NCBI RefSeq assembly: GCF_003255815.1
Contig: NC_037681.1
Span: 76,258,386 to 76,322,385, forward strand
Direction: 5' to 3'
DNA from: Theropithecus gelada
Taxonomy: Eukaryota > Chordata > Mammalia > Primates > Cercopithecidae
DNA length: 64,000 nucleotides
The translations under genes were made by a program, and so were the position numbers. Each line of letters opens with the position of its first letter. Within the stretch, counting starts at the first letter, position 1. Below the pieces are notes generated by a model. The model was given only the letters and a program-made list of their open reading frames with translations, made no database searches and was not told where the DNA came from. This document shows positions 22,772 to 34,800 of this stretch, piece after piece.

Positions 22772-25700
22772 NCCTAAGAACTTTTTAAAAAGTAGAGCAT
22801 GATGTGTACAGTGATGATACGGTTTGGCTCTGTGTCCCCCCTCTCAAATCTCAAATCAAATTGTAATCCCCCTGTGTCAGGGGAGGGACCTGCTGAGAGG
22901 TGACTGGATCATGGGGGTGGACTTCCCCCTTGCTGTTCTTGTGACAGTGAGTTCTCACGAGATCTGGTTGTTCTAAAGGGTGGCATGTCCCCCCTTGCTC
23001 TCTCTCTCCTGCTGCCATGTAAGACATGCCTTGTTTCCCATTCACCTTCCACCACAAGTTTCCTGAGGCCTCCCCAGCTACGTGGAATTGTAAGTCAATT
23101 ATACCTCTTTTCTTCATAAATTACACAGTCTCAGGTAGTTCTTTAGAGCAGCGTGAAAACGAACTGACACAGAAAATTTGTACCAGGAGTGGGGTACTGC
23201 CATAAAGATACCTGAAAATGGCAAGGCACGGTGGCTCACGCCTGTAATCCCAGTACTTTGGGAGGCTGAGGAGGGTGGATAACTTGAGGTCAGGAGTTCA
23301 AGACCAGCCTGGCGAACATGATGAAACCTCTTCTCTATTAAAAATACAAAAATTAGCTGGGGGTGGTGGCAAACACCTATAATCCCAGCTGCTCTGGTGG
23401 CTGAGGCAGGAGAATCGCTTGAACCCTGGAGGCAGAGGTTGCAGCGAGCCGAGATTGTGCCACTGAACACCAGCCTGGGCGACAGAGTGACACTCCATCT
23501 CAAAAAAAAGATACCTGAAAATGTGGAAGCAACTTTGGAACCGGGTAATAGGCAGAGGTTGGAACAATTTGGAGGTCTTAGAAAAAGACAAGAAGATATG
23601 GGAAAGTCTGGAACTTCCAAAAGACTTGTTGACTGGTTTTGACCAAAATGCTGACAGTGATATGGACAATGAAGTCCAGGCTGAGGAGGTCTCAGATGGA
23701 GGTAAGGAACTTACTTGGAACTGGAGTAAAGGTCATACTTGCTATGCTTTAGCAAAGAGACTGGCAGCATTTTGCCCCTGCCCTAGAGATCTGTGGAACT
23801 TGAACTTGAGAGAGATGATTTAGGGTATCTGGTGGAAAAATCTCTAAGCAGCAAAGCATTCAAGCGGTGGCCTGGGCTGGGCATGGCACGGTGGCTCACA
23901 CCTGTAATCCCAGCACTCTGGGAGGTTGAGGTGGGTGGATTACTTGAGGTCAGGAGTTCAAGACCAGCTTGGCCAACATGGTGAAACCCTGTCTCTACTA
24001 AAAACACAAAAATTAGCTGGTGGTCATGGTGGCACACACCTGTAGTCCCAGCTATTTGGGAGGCTGAGGCAGGAGAATTGGTTGAACCTGGGAGGCAGAG
24101 GTTGCAGTGAGCTGAGATCATGCCACTGCATTCCAGCCTGGGCAACAGAGATTCCGTCTCAAAAAAAAAAAAAAAAAAAAAAGCCTTCTGGCTGTTTCTA
24201 AAAGTGTATGCTCATATGCATGAAGAAAGAGATAGTCTGAAATTAGAATTTATATTTAAAAAGGAGCAGAGCATAAAGTTTGGAAAACTTGCAGCCTGAC
24301 CATGCAGTAGAAAAGAAAAACCCATTTTCTGAGGAGAAATTCAAGCTGGCTGCAGAAATCTGAATGAGTAACAAGGAGCCAAATGTTAATTCACAGGCCC
24401 AGAGGCCTAGGAGGGAAAAATGGTTTTGTGAACTGGGCCCAGGGACCTATTGCTCTGTGCAGTCTTGGGACACTCTGCATCCCAGGTGCTGCAGCTCCAG
24501 TCATGGCTAAAAGGAGCCAAGGTACAGCTTGGGCCATGGCTTTAGAGGGTGCAAGCCCCAAGTCTTGGTGGCTTCCATGTGATGCTGGGCCTGTGGGTGT
24601 GCAGAGGGCAAGAACTGAGGTTTGGTAACCTCTGATTCTCAAGCCATCTAGATTTCAGAAGACATACAGAAATGCCTGGATGTCTAGGCAGAAATCTGCT
24701 GCAGGGGCAGAGCTCTTATGAAGAACCTCTACTAGGGCAGTGCAGAAGGGAAATGTGAGGTTGCAGCCCCCACATAGAGTCCCCACTGGGATACTGCCTA
24801 GTGCAGCCATGAGAAGAGGGCCATCATCCTCCAGACCCCAGAACAGTAGATCCACCAACAGCTTGCACCATGTACCTGGAAAAGCCACAGGCACTCAACT
24901 CCAGCCCATGAAAGCAGCTATGGGGGCCGTACCCGGCAGAGCCATAGGGGCAGAGCCAGCTGGGGCCTTGGGAGCCTACCTGTTGTATCAGCATGCCCTG
25001 GTGTTAGACACGGAGTCAAAGGACACGATTTCAGAGCTTTAAGATTCAAAGACTGCCCTGCTGGGCTTCGGACTTGCCCAGGGCCTGTAGCCCCTTTGAT
25101 TTGGCCAATTTCTCCCATTTGGAATGGGAGCATTTACCCAGTGTCTGCACCCTCATTGTATCTTGGAGGTAACTAACTTGTTTTTTATTTTATAGGCTCA
25201 TAGGCAGAAGGGATTTACCTTGTCTCATATGAGACTTCGTGCTTGGACTTTTGAGTTAATGCTGGAATGAGTTATGACTTTGGGGGACTGCTGGGAAGGC
25301 ATGATTGGTTTTGAAATGTAAAAAGGACATGAGATTAGGGAGGGGCCGCGGTGGAATGATAAGGTTTGGCTCTTGTCCCCACCCAAATCTCATTGTGAAC
25401 TGTAATTGTGTTGGAGGAGATGATTGAATCATGGAGGCAGAATACCCCCTTGCTATTTTTGTGATAGTGAGTTCTCGTGAGATCTGGTTGTTTAAAAGTG
25501 TGTGGCACATTGGTCGGGCTTGGTGGCTCATGCTTGTAATCCCAGCACTTTGGGAGGCCAAGACGGGTGAATCATCGGAGGCCAGGAGTTCGAGACCAGC
25601 CTGGTCAACATGGTGAAACCCCATCTCTATTGAAAATGTAAAAATTAGCCGGGTGTGGTAGTGCATGCCTGTAATCCCAAATACTTGGGAGGCAGGAGAA

Positions 25701-28700
25701 TCGCTTGAACCCGGGAGGCGGAGGTTGCAGTGAGCTGAGATCACGGCACTGCACTTCAGGCTGGGCAACAAGAGTGAGACTACATCTCAAAAAACAAACA
25801 AACAAACAAACAAAAGTGTGTGGCACCTCCTCCTTCACACTCTCTGTCTCCCGCTCCACCATGGTTAAGATATGCTTGCTTTCCTTGCGCCTTCAACCAT
25901 GACTGTAAGTTTCCCGAAGCCTTTCAGCCATGTTTCCTGTTAAGCCTAAGGAACCGTGAGTCGATCAAACCTCTTTTCTTCATAAACTACCCAGTCTTGG
26001 GTAGTTCTTTATAACAGTATTAAACGAACTAATACAAGTGATAAGTCTTTATCAGCTAGAATCTTAGAAATCTCAGTATTAGGAAGGACCTTACGGATCA
26101 TAACAAAATTAGCCATCCTATGCTAGAACTCTACATTGTGGTATCTAGCATATCCATCTAAAATCTCATGAGCTGTCTGACTCTTCTTTTATTGTCTCCC
26201 TGTAGCTTCCACTCACTGATTCTACACTTCTTTACTCATTGTAAAAACCTAGTAATTTCTCTCACAAGTCAACATTCCAAATGCCTAATGACAATGATCA
26301 AGTCTGTAAGTCCTAAATATTCCAGGTTCCCTTTTCTGTTTGTTTTATGACATAGGTGTCCAATCCCTTTTAACATCTGGTTATTATTTTTATATATGAT
26401 TCTTAACAGTGTCTCACTCAACACTGGATACAGAACTTCAAATATGGCTGTATTGCCTCTTTTGACTGTAGTCAGGGCAGTACCTATAATGAGTAAAGGC
26501 AGAAGAATTTGTCAAAGGTACCCATTCCTTAGGACATTTTAATAGGCTTTTTGCTCCACCATGCTGAGGCAAAACAAACTTATCAAATTAATGAGTTGAA
26601 AATGAGTAGGAACAATAGTTTCAAAGAAAATGTAATAAATTTTCTGAGAATTGCCTTCAGAAAATGTCACATTCAAAATCACAAACTTACATAATAAATC
26701 CAAGAAAGGCTTTTATCTTCTAAGACATAAATTTTTTGTTTTGTTTTTGAGATAGGGTCTTTCTCTGTTACCAGGCTAGAGTGCAGTGGCAGCTCATGGC
26801 TCACTGCAGCTTCGACCTCTTGGGCTCAAGTGATCCTCCAGCCTCAGCCTTCCTAGTAGCCGGGACTCCAGGTAAGTGCCACTGTGCCCATCTAATTTTT
26901 GTGTTTTTTTTGTAGAGACAGGGTTTTACCATGCTACCCAGGGTCGTCTGGAACTCCCGGACTCAAATGATCCACCTGCCTCAGCCTCCCAAAGTGCTGG
27001 GATTACAGATGTGAGCCACCATGCCCAGCAAGGTATAAATTTTAATTAAATATTTAAATGACATACACAGGGCAGTATTCCAAAAAATGGTAATTCCTCA
27101 GGCCACAGAAATAAAATGATTAGTTCTTTTGAAAGATATAGTACTAGCAAGATCTTCATTTTATAAAACAAGTTAAGCACATCTGAAAGCCAAGGGAAGT
27201 TTTATTTTAGTTTTTCACTTCTCTTGATAGTATATCTTTATGCAACTTTCGTAATTTTAAAATTTCAAAGAGCAAAGTTACTTGTTTGAGTTCAGTTTAT
27301 CAGCTGTAAAAGACACAGGCAAAGTACTCTAGAAGGTTTCTATGAAGCTATATGGTCTCTGTTATTACTGAGAATTTCAGTATAGAAATAAAGCCAAGAC
27401 TATTCACAGAAAGAAAAGTGTAAGTAGGTAACTCAATTTCTAACTAGCAAATTAATAGCATTACAAAATGGCAAATTTGAAGAGAAACATTTTAAACATG
27501 AAAAGAATTCCCAGACAGATTTGGAAAAAGTACATAATTTTAAAAGAACACAATTTGGTATAAAATTCTTGTCTTTCTTGCTTTATAAACTACAAACAAA
27601 ACTTCACAAGCAACAAAATGATTTCTGCACTAAATAAGAGGGTACACTGTGCAAAAATTCAGAATTTGAATACCTTTTTTAGTCTCCATAAACTTTTCAT
27701 AATTATCTGGAAAATCATCTTCTGGTTTAGATTTTTCCGCTGGCGCCACAACCACTTTTCCTTCCTCTTCTTCATCTTCATTAAACCACATTTCTTCATC
27801 TTCTTCCAAGGCTTTTGCATCTCTGCGAAATCTGTTACTACGCAATATAGATGGTACACTGTAAGAAATATATCACAAATACTGAGTAATGATTTAAAGG
27901 TCATAACCAGATTGAATTGAAGGAAAGATATGTATAACCAAGAGGAACTGAAGTAATTTTAACTGACTATAATTTATATCAAAATAATCTCTGTAATGAT
28001 AGAAGATGTAGCCAGAGAACACTCCAAAATATTTTAGAATGTTGTAAATTAAACTAAATATTCTTAAGTTATAATCTTCTTAATACAAAAATTAAACTAA
28101 ATATTCTTCTTAAGTTACAATAAAATACAACTACTTAAGATAAAGTAGTGATTTATCATATAAATGATATGGGGTAGTGGGGGACACCTTACCCTCCTAT
28201 TCAACTCTATGCTATCCAGTGATGAAAAGAAACTTCCTCAATAAATTTCACACAGAAAATCTGAACTACAGACAATTTTGGACACAATTTTTTAGGCTAT
28301 AAAAGCAGTATACTTAAACCATACCTGTTCAGTTTCTGATTTTGTCTGTCTTTTTCTTGCTCATATTTAGTCTTCAATCCTTTGAATGTCTGAACATATT
28401 CAATCGATTCAAGTGCTTTATAAAAGTTTTCAACTATATGTGCAGTAAGAGACTTGATATCTTCCTGTACAAGCACAAAATTTACATTTAAAATATAATA
28501 CAATGCTTATTAGAAGAAAAACTTTAAAATTTTGTTTTGTAGTTCTAAAGCTGATCAAAAAAGGTTTTTCAAAATCACCTTCCAAAATGTAATGTCCTGG
28601 TTTCTTTACACATGAGTCAGGACTGCACAGAAAACTTGAAAAAAAAGGAGAAGCAATTTACTGGAGCCCTTTTGTAGGACTATAAAGAACATTCGAAAAG

Positions 28701-28737
28701 TAAATAGATTTATTTTACATCTTCTGTTTATTTTTTG

Positions 28738-28787
<50 letters not shown>

Positions 28788-28795
28788 CCTTNNNN

Positions 28796-28841
<46 letters not shown>

Positions 28842-31800
28842 CACCTTACAACTTAAAAAGCACTTTTATATACAATTTCATTTGATCTTCGCAACAATTC
28901 TTTGAGATAGGTTTTATTATCCCCATTTTAGAGAAAAACAAAATTGAGGCTCTAAGAGAGGCTGGATGGTTTGATCCAAAGCACACAGCTGGTTAGAGGG
29001 CAGATGTTAAAATTACGTTTTAAAAATACTCACGGTGATGGATATCCCAAATACCCGGACTTGATAATTACACATTCTATGCATGTTAAAATAAATATGT
29101 GTACCAAATACATCTGTACAATATTATGTATTAATAAAAGAAAAACGTATTTTTCAACAAACAGGTGTTATTTAATGACTTCCTGTTTAACTGCTATCAA
29201 AATGGGATATGGCTGTGGTGGTTTTCTTTCTGGTACATTTGTTAAGTTTTTGAATGAGCCTAACTCCACCACATGTATTACATAGCAGTTGGCAAAGGCT
29301 TGATGACAAAGAGATCTCTCACAAGTCTTTCTCACATCAGAGGCTGGCTCTCACATATAGAAGAAGAAAAAACAACAGAGGATACATCTTACCTAAGTAA
29401 TAAGAAGCACAGATTTCTCTGACTATATTATACACACAGATCTGATAAACTATCTGGAATTCTACTTGTCTATTCCTATAGTCTTCCAATAGTATAATCT
29501 TTGTGAAATAAACTACTTGATAGTAATAACTTCTAAATTCTAAACCATCACTGCAGATGCATGCATGCCCAGTAGGCTTATTTAAAAAAAAAAATTAAAG
29601 ATGTGATTCAGGACTTTATAGATAATACTACATAGTAAGAAACACACAGGCCATTTCTTAAAAAGATACACCATAATTTGGTTGCATTATGGAATTTAAG
29701 TCTTAAAACTAGTTCTCCTGTACATCTCAATTAAAAACATGCAAATCAGAAATTAGAAACCTAGGCAATGGCTCTGTTATATGTGAAACGAAAAAATACA
29801 TTAAGTTTTGGGGCACAAGGTATACAAATCAACCACTCAAACTTATTTTCAGAAAAACAATTCCATCATGGGCATAGGGACGGGGTTGTAAACCCTACAA
29901 TTTGCTTTATCTGTATCTCACCAAAATGTTAAAGGATAAAAATATAAAGTAAATAAAACAGAAAGCTTTGATTTATTGTAGCAGTACAATGGGAACTAGT
30001 GAGCTAGTTAACCACGTTTCTTCTTTCACAAGGTTAAAGACTCCTATCCTCTTCATCCTTTTAAAAATCATATACTTGGCAATTGACCACTTTTAGAAAA
30101 ACAATCCAGTCAGCCAAATAATATTCATATGAGAACAGCATGTTATCAGTAGATATCTGATTTGTAAGAAATAAAACTAGAGAATGAATTTCTAGCTTCG
30201 ACTTTCTTTTTTCAAATTATTTCCAGCCAGGTGCAGTGGCTCACACCTGTAATCCAACACTTTGGGAGGCTGAGGTGGGAGGACTGGTTGAGCCTAGGAG
30301 TTTGAGACCAGCCTGGGCAACACAGGGAGACCCCATAAAAATTAAAAATTAAAATTAAAAATTAGCCAGGCATTTTAGTGAATGCCTGTATTTCCAACTA
30401 CTCAGAAGGCTGACGTGGGAGGATCTGCTTGAGCCCAGGAGGTCGAGGCTGCAGTGAACTCTGATTGCATTATTGCACTCAAGCCTGGGCGACAGACAGC
30501 ATGAGACCTTGTCTCAAACAACACAAAACAAAAAATAAAACCCAAATTCTTTCCAACCATGTGGCCATTTCCTCAGTAGAATGATTTCAGCATGTTTAAG
30601 TACAGGCGAAGTAAATTTGTTGTAGTGGTTCTACAGTTATCTGTCGCACTCCTGTTATTCACATAGATTGCCCTCCAGACTGTTTATGACAAATCTTCTG
30701 TTGCCTAAAACTAAGCTGGGACAAAGCTTCAAGTTCTGACTGGTCCTGATTGTGCTACTATCCAATGGATGTTCTTGCATAGGTCACTTAATAACTTTGG
30801 GTGTCTTAATTCCCTGATCTATAAAATACGGTAATTGGAGTAGTCCATCTAACTTCCTGATCTCTTTAACTTAAAATTCTAGGATTCCATTCTACCTTTT
30901 ATGCACCTTGTATAATGTCTACCAAATGAATTTTTTTTGAGACAAGAGTCTTGCTCTGTCACCCAGGCTGGAAGGAAGTGACGTAATCTTGGCTCACTGC
31001 AACCCCACCTCCTGGGTTCAAGTGATTCTTGTGCTTCAGCTTCCCAAGTGGCTGAGACTACAGCTGTGTGCCATCACACCCGGCTCATTTTTGTATTTTT
31101 AGTAGAGCCAGGGTTTCATCACGTTGGCCAGGCTGGTTACTAACTCCTGACCTTAAGTGATCGGCCTGCCCAGGCCTCCCAAAGTGCTGGGATTACAGAT
31201 GTGAGCCATCACACCCAACACCAAATGAATTATTTTTCCATCTTTATTCTTTTTAAATCACTACCTTTACAATAAAAATATCACCTTCTCCTAAAAGATC
31301 ACACGACTAAGGCATGATTGACTGAAATGTCCACATACACCAAATGAGATCATAAAACATTGGGCCAATAAAAAAGGAACTGAGAAAATCAAGTAAATAT
31401 GGGCTGAAAGACTACGCTGAATTTCACTTTTATATTTCACAATTAAAAATATTAGTGTTAAAAAATATTAGCGTCAAAAATAAAAACCACTAAACCATAA
31501 GCATGTGGCAAATAAGAATTAAAAAGCTACTGATTTTTTAAATTTCAGTTCATTAGAAATAGATTCTAAGACACATGGAATATATAATTTCAGGGGTGAA
31601 AAGGGAATGAAGCAACTTTGCTTACATATAATTCTTTTACTTTTACATAAAAAATTATTTATTTGCATAAATTACATATAATAACTGTTGTTTTATATAA
31701 ACTTACCACTCTTATAAATTCAAACAACTCAATAACAGCTGAATTCAATAGATTGTACCGAGTTCCATTATCCAGAAGTGCATTTATAACTGGCTCAAAA

Positions 31801-34800
31801 AGATTTCCCTTGGTGATGTAACGATTATAAAATTCATCTTTAAGTCCAATTATCCGCCTCATAAAGCGAAGAGCACCTAATAAAACATAATATAGGGGAT
31901 AAGTTAATGATCTTACTAAAATCAATTATTATACAGGTGTTTTCCCACTATAAAGCAATGTATATGCTCTTCTAAAATGAAAAGTATAACTGTGCATAAA
32001 GTAAAAAGTAAACTCCTCTAAAATGAAAAGTAAAACTGTTCAGTAAAACTGGACTTTGAGGAAAACAGAGCTGCAGAGGACCGCTCAAAACCTGTACAAC
32101 TCTGTAGCCAGAACTAACAACAACAACAACAACAACAACAAAAAACAGTAATTGGAATCTAGGAGATAAACTACCCAGGCAGGTAGCTCTACGACAGAGA
32201 TTAAAAAATATGCAAAATGCTAGCAGTATTTAGAGCAGTGCTGGTAGATGCTGAGACAATGCAGTGAAGGCAGCTCAGAATCAGTTGGGGGCACTGTCAT
32301 TAAGGTGGGCACAGGAGTGGGCAATCTGCCATGAGCTAAGATTGCCTTGCCTCTCTGAGGGAGAGAGCTTTAGAGGCAAAAGCTTGTTTTTAATTTTCTG
32401 AAAATACAGCTAAAGAGGCTCCTGATGCCAGATGCCAATCACATAACAGGAGATCTAAAGGTTTTTTACTTCTTTGATCAAGGCTATTTCCACTCACACT
32501 ATTCTACTTCTCCTTGCCTTGAAAAAAGATTTGTGCCGAGGCGGGCGGATCACGAGGTCAGGAGACTGAGACAAGCCTGGCCAACATGGTGAAACCCCGT
32601 CTATGAGACTCTGTCTCAAAACACAAACAAACAAACAAACATTTGTGAACCAATCCTATCTCCATATTATAATGACATCATTCTCTTATGTACCAATTGC
32701 TTACAAGCTATTTTACCTGGCTAAACATGCACTTGGCAGATCAGATTGTATTTGTTAAAAGCAAAACAGAGTAATGAATAAGAAGTACAACTTCACTTCA
32801 CATTTTAGGATACTGAAAAGAAATCTCCTTTTTAACTCATGAGTAGCTAAATAAAGCTTACTAAATTTAGCAATATTACTGCTAAAAATTTTATGGAAGA
32901 GGAAGGACTGTAATTTCAATCCTTTATTTTTATATTTGTTGATCCTTTAACTTGTACACTTCCCCCTAAGTAGTTTAATTTATTCTACAGATACCACTAG
33001 CCAAATCTTCAAAACACAAGGGTTCTGATTTTATAAGTCATTTTCTCATTCCAACCCTCTGTTCAGAGATGAAACTCATTAAATAAAGAAGTGTGCCTGT
33101 CACAAGAGGTTCTAAACATTATCTGAGAATAAAACAGAAATAGGCCACATAAGGGATAAATGTTAATTGTAGCACCAAATAAGTATGGGGAGAAATGTTA
33201 GACTTGCAATCTCCCCTCTTTTTGTGGCAGGATAAGAAATGGTTTACTTAAGATGCAACAGACTGAGGCACTGACAAGTGTGTGAGCAAAGAGGCAGACT
33301 TATACACTGCTGGTAAATGAACTGATATGTACACAAAACTATAGTTACAACAGCCCTGCTTATAATAATAGAAATCTTGAAATGTTATAAACATTTAAAT
33401 ATTGGAAATTGTGGCTGCGTGCAGTGATTCACGCCTGTAGTCTCAGTGCTTTGGGAAGCTGAGGAGGGTGGATCACGAGGTCAGGAGTTTGAGACCAGCC
33501 TGGCAAACATGGTGAAACCCCGTCTCTACAAAAAATACAAAAAATTAGCCGGGTGTGGTGGCAGGCGCCTGTAATCCCAGCTACTTGGGAGGCTGAGGCA
33601 GGAGAATCACTTGAACCCCGGAAGCACAAGTTGCAGTGAACCGAGACTGCACCACTATACTCCAGTCTGGGCAACAGAGCGAGACTCTGTCTCAGAAAAA
33701 AAAAAAAAAAAAAGGAAATGCACTCAATTGACATGTTCATATTAAGGGAAGTACTCTGCAGTCATCAAAAAGTACTATTTATAGAGAACCAAATAGGAAA
33801 ATCTGTCTTAAGAACATCAACCATTCCAAAATTAATATAAAAATATAATGTAATTCCAATCAAAATGAACTGGATCTAATCATTTAGTTATTATGAAAGA
33901 AAAAAATGTCTAAGAACCACCAAGAAAAGTATGAAAAACAAAAGCAAAGGGGTCTCAGTAGGTATTAAACCTTACAACAGAGACATGATAATGCCTGGCA
34001 TAATATAATAAACACTGGGGTTTTTTTGTTTTATTTGTTTTTTTTTTTTGAGACAGAGTCTTGCTCTGTTGCCCAGGCTAGAGTGCAGTGGAGCAATCTC
34101 AGCTCACTTTAACCTCCGTCTCCCGGGTTCAAGCGATTCTCTTGCCTCAGCTTCCTGAGTAGCTGGGATTACAGATATACACCACCATGCCTGGCTAATT
34201 TTTGCATTTTTAGTAGAGATGGTCATGTTGCCCAGGCTGCTCTCGAACTCCTGACCTCAGGTGATCCACCCACGTTGGCCTCCCAAAGTGCTGGGATTAC
34301 AGGCGTGAGCCATTGCGCCTGGCCAACACTGGTACTTTTTCATTTGGTGAAATTAAACGACAATCCAGAAATAAAACAAAAGTATACATATGTTAACTTA
34401 TACTTGTATAACAGAAATTATATTTCAATTCAGAAGGAGACCGGGTGCGGTGGCTCACGCCTGTAATTCCAGCACTTTGGGAGGCTGAGGCGGGCAGATC
34501 ACAAGGTCAGGAGATTGAGACCACGGTGAAACCCCATCTCTACTAAAAATACAAAAAATTAGCCGGGCGCGGTGGCGGGCGCCTGTAGTGCCAGCTACTC
34601 AGGAGGCTGAGGCAGGAGAATGGCGTGAATCCGGGAGGCGGAGCTTGCAGTGAGCTCACATGTGTTACATATATAAATGTAAAAAAGGAAATAAAGATAT
34701 TAGAAGAAAGTGAGAATATCTGTATAATCTTAGGACACAGACTTTCCTAAGCAAAACAAAAAACCTAAAAGTCATAAAAGGAAAACAAAGACATTTTTGT

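Larger units (their letters stand above)
22815..26036 (+). mobile_element. MaLR retrotransposon (MST/THE1 type), both LTRs and internal part
   Basis: Two related LTRs (22815-23171 and 25357-26036) flank an internal region. LTRs begin TGATA.GGTTTGGCTC and end in ACA. A perfect 5-bp duplication, AGTGA, lies at 22810-22814 and 26037-26041. Three Alus have since inserted, at 23221-23507, 23876-24182 and 25511-25811. The longest frames in the internal part are short and broken, and the family does not code for replication proteins, so it is inert. It lies antisense in a PPP4R3B intron. MST is preferred over THE1 from the LTR body, from memory. Confidence 0.88.

Noticed and set aside
24383..25042. 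Frames of 80-100 codons on both strands in the MaLR internal part
   Set aside because: They lie in the GC-richer internal sequence of a non-coding MaLR. They are broken and match no protein family I recognise.
27618..27920. 100-codon plus-strand frame rich in F, I and H
   Set aside because: It is the complement of the acidic PPP4R3B exon 27674-27858. GAA/GAG runs read backwards give TTC/CTC, hence the F and L.
28742..29020. Possible RNA gene or hairpin next to the TA array
   Set aside because: The array is a simple repeat and the flank is a MIR SINE. I see no tRNA, snRNA or miRNA-like fold beyond that.
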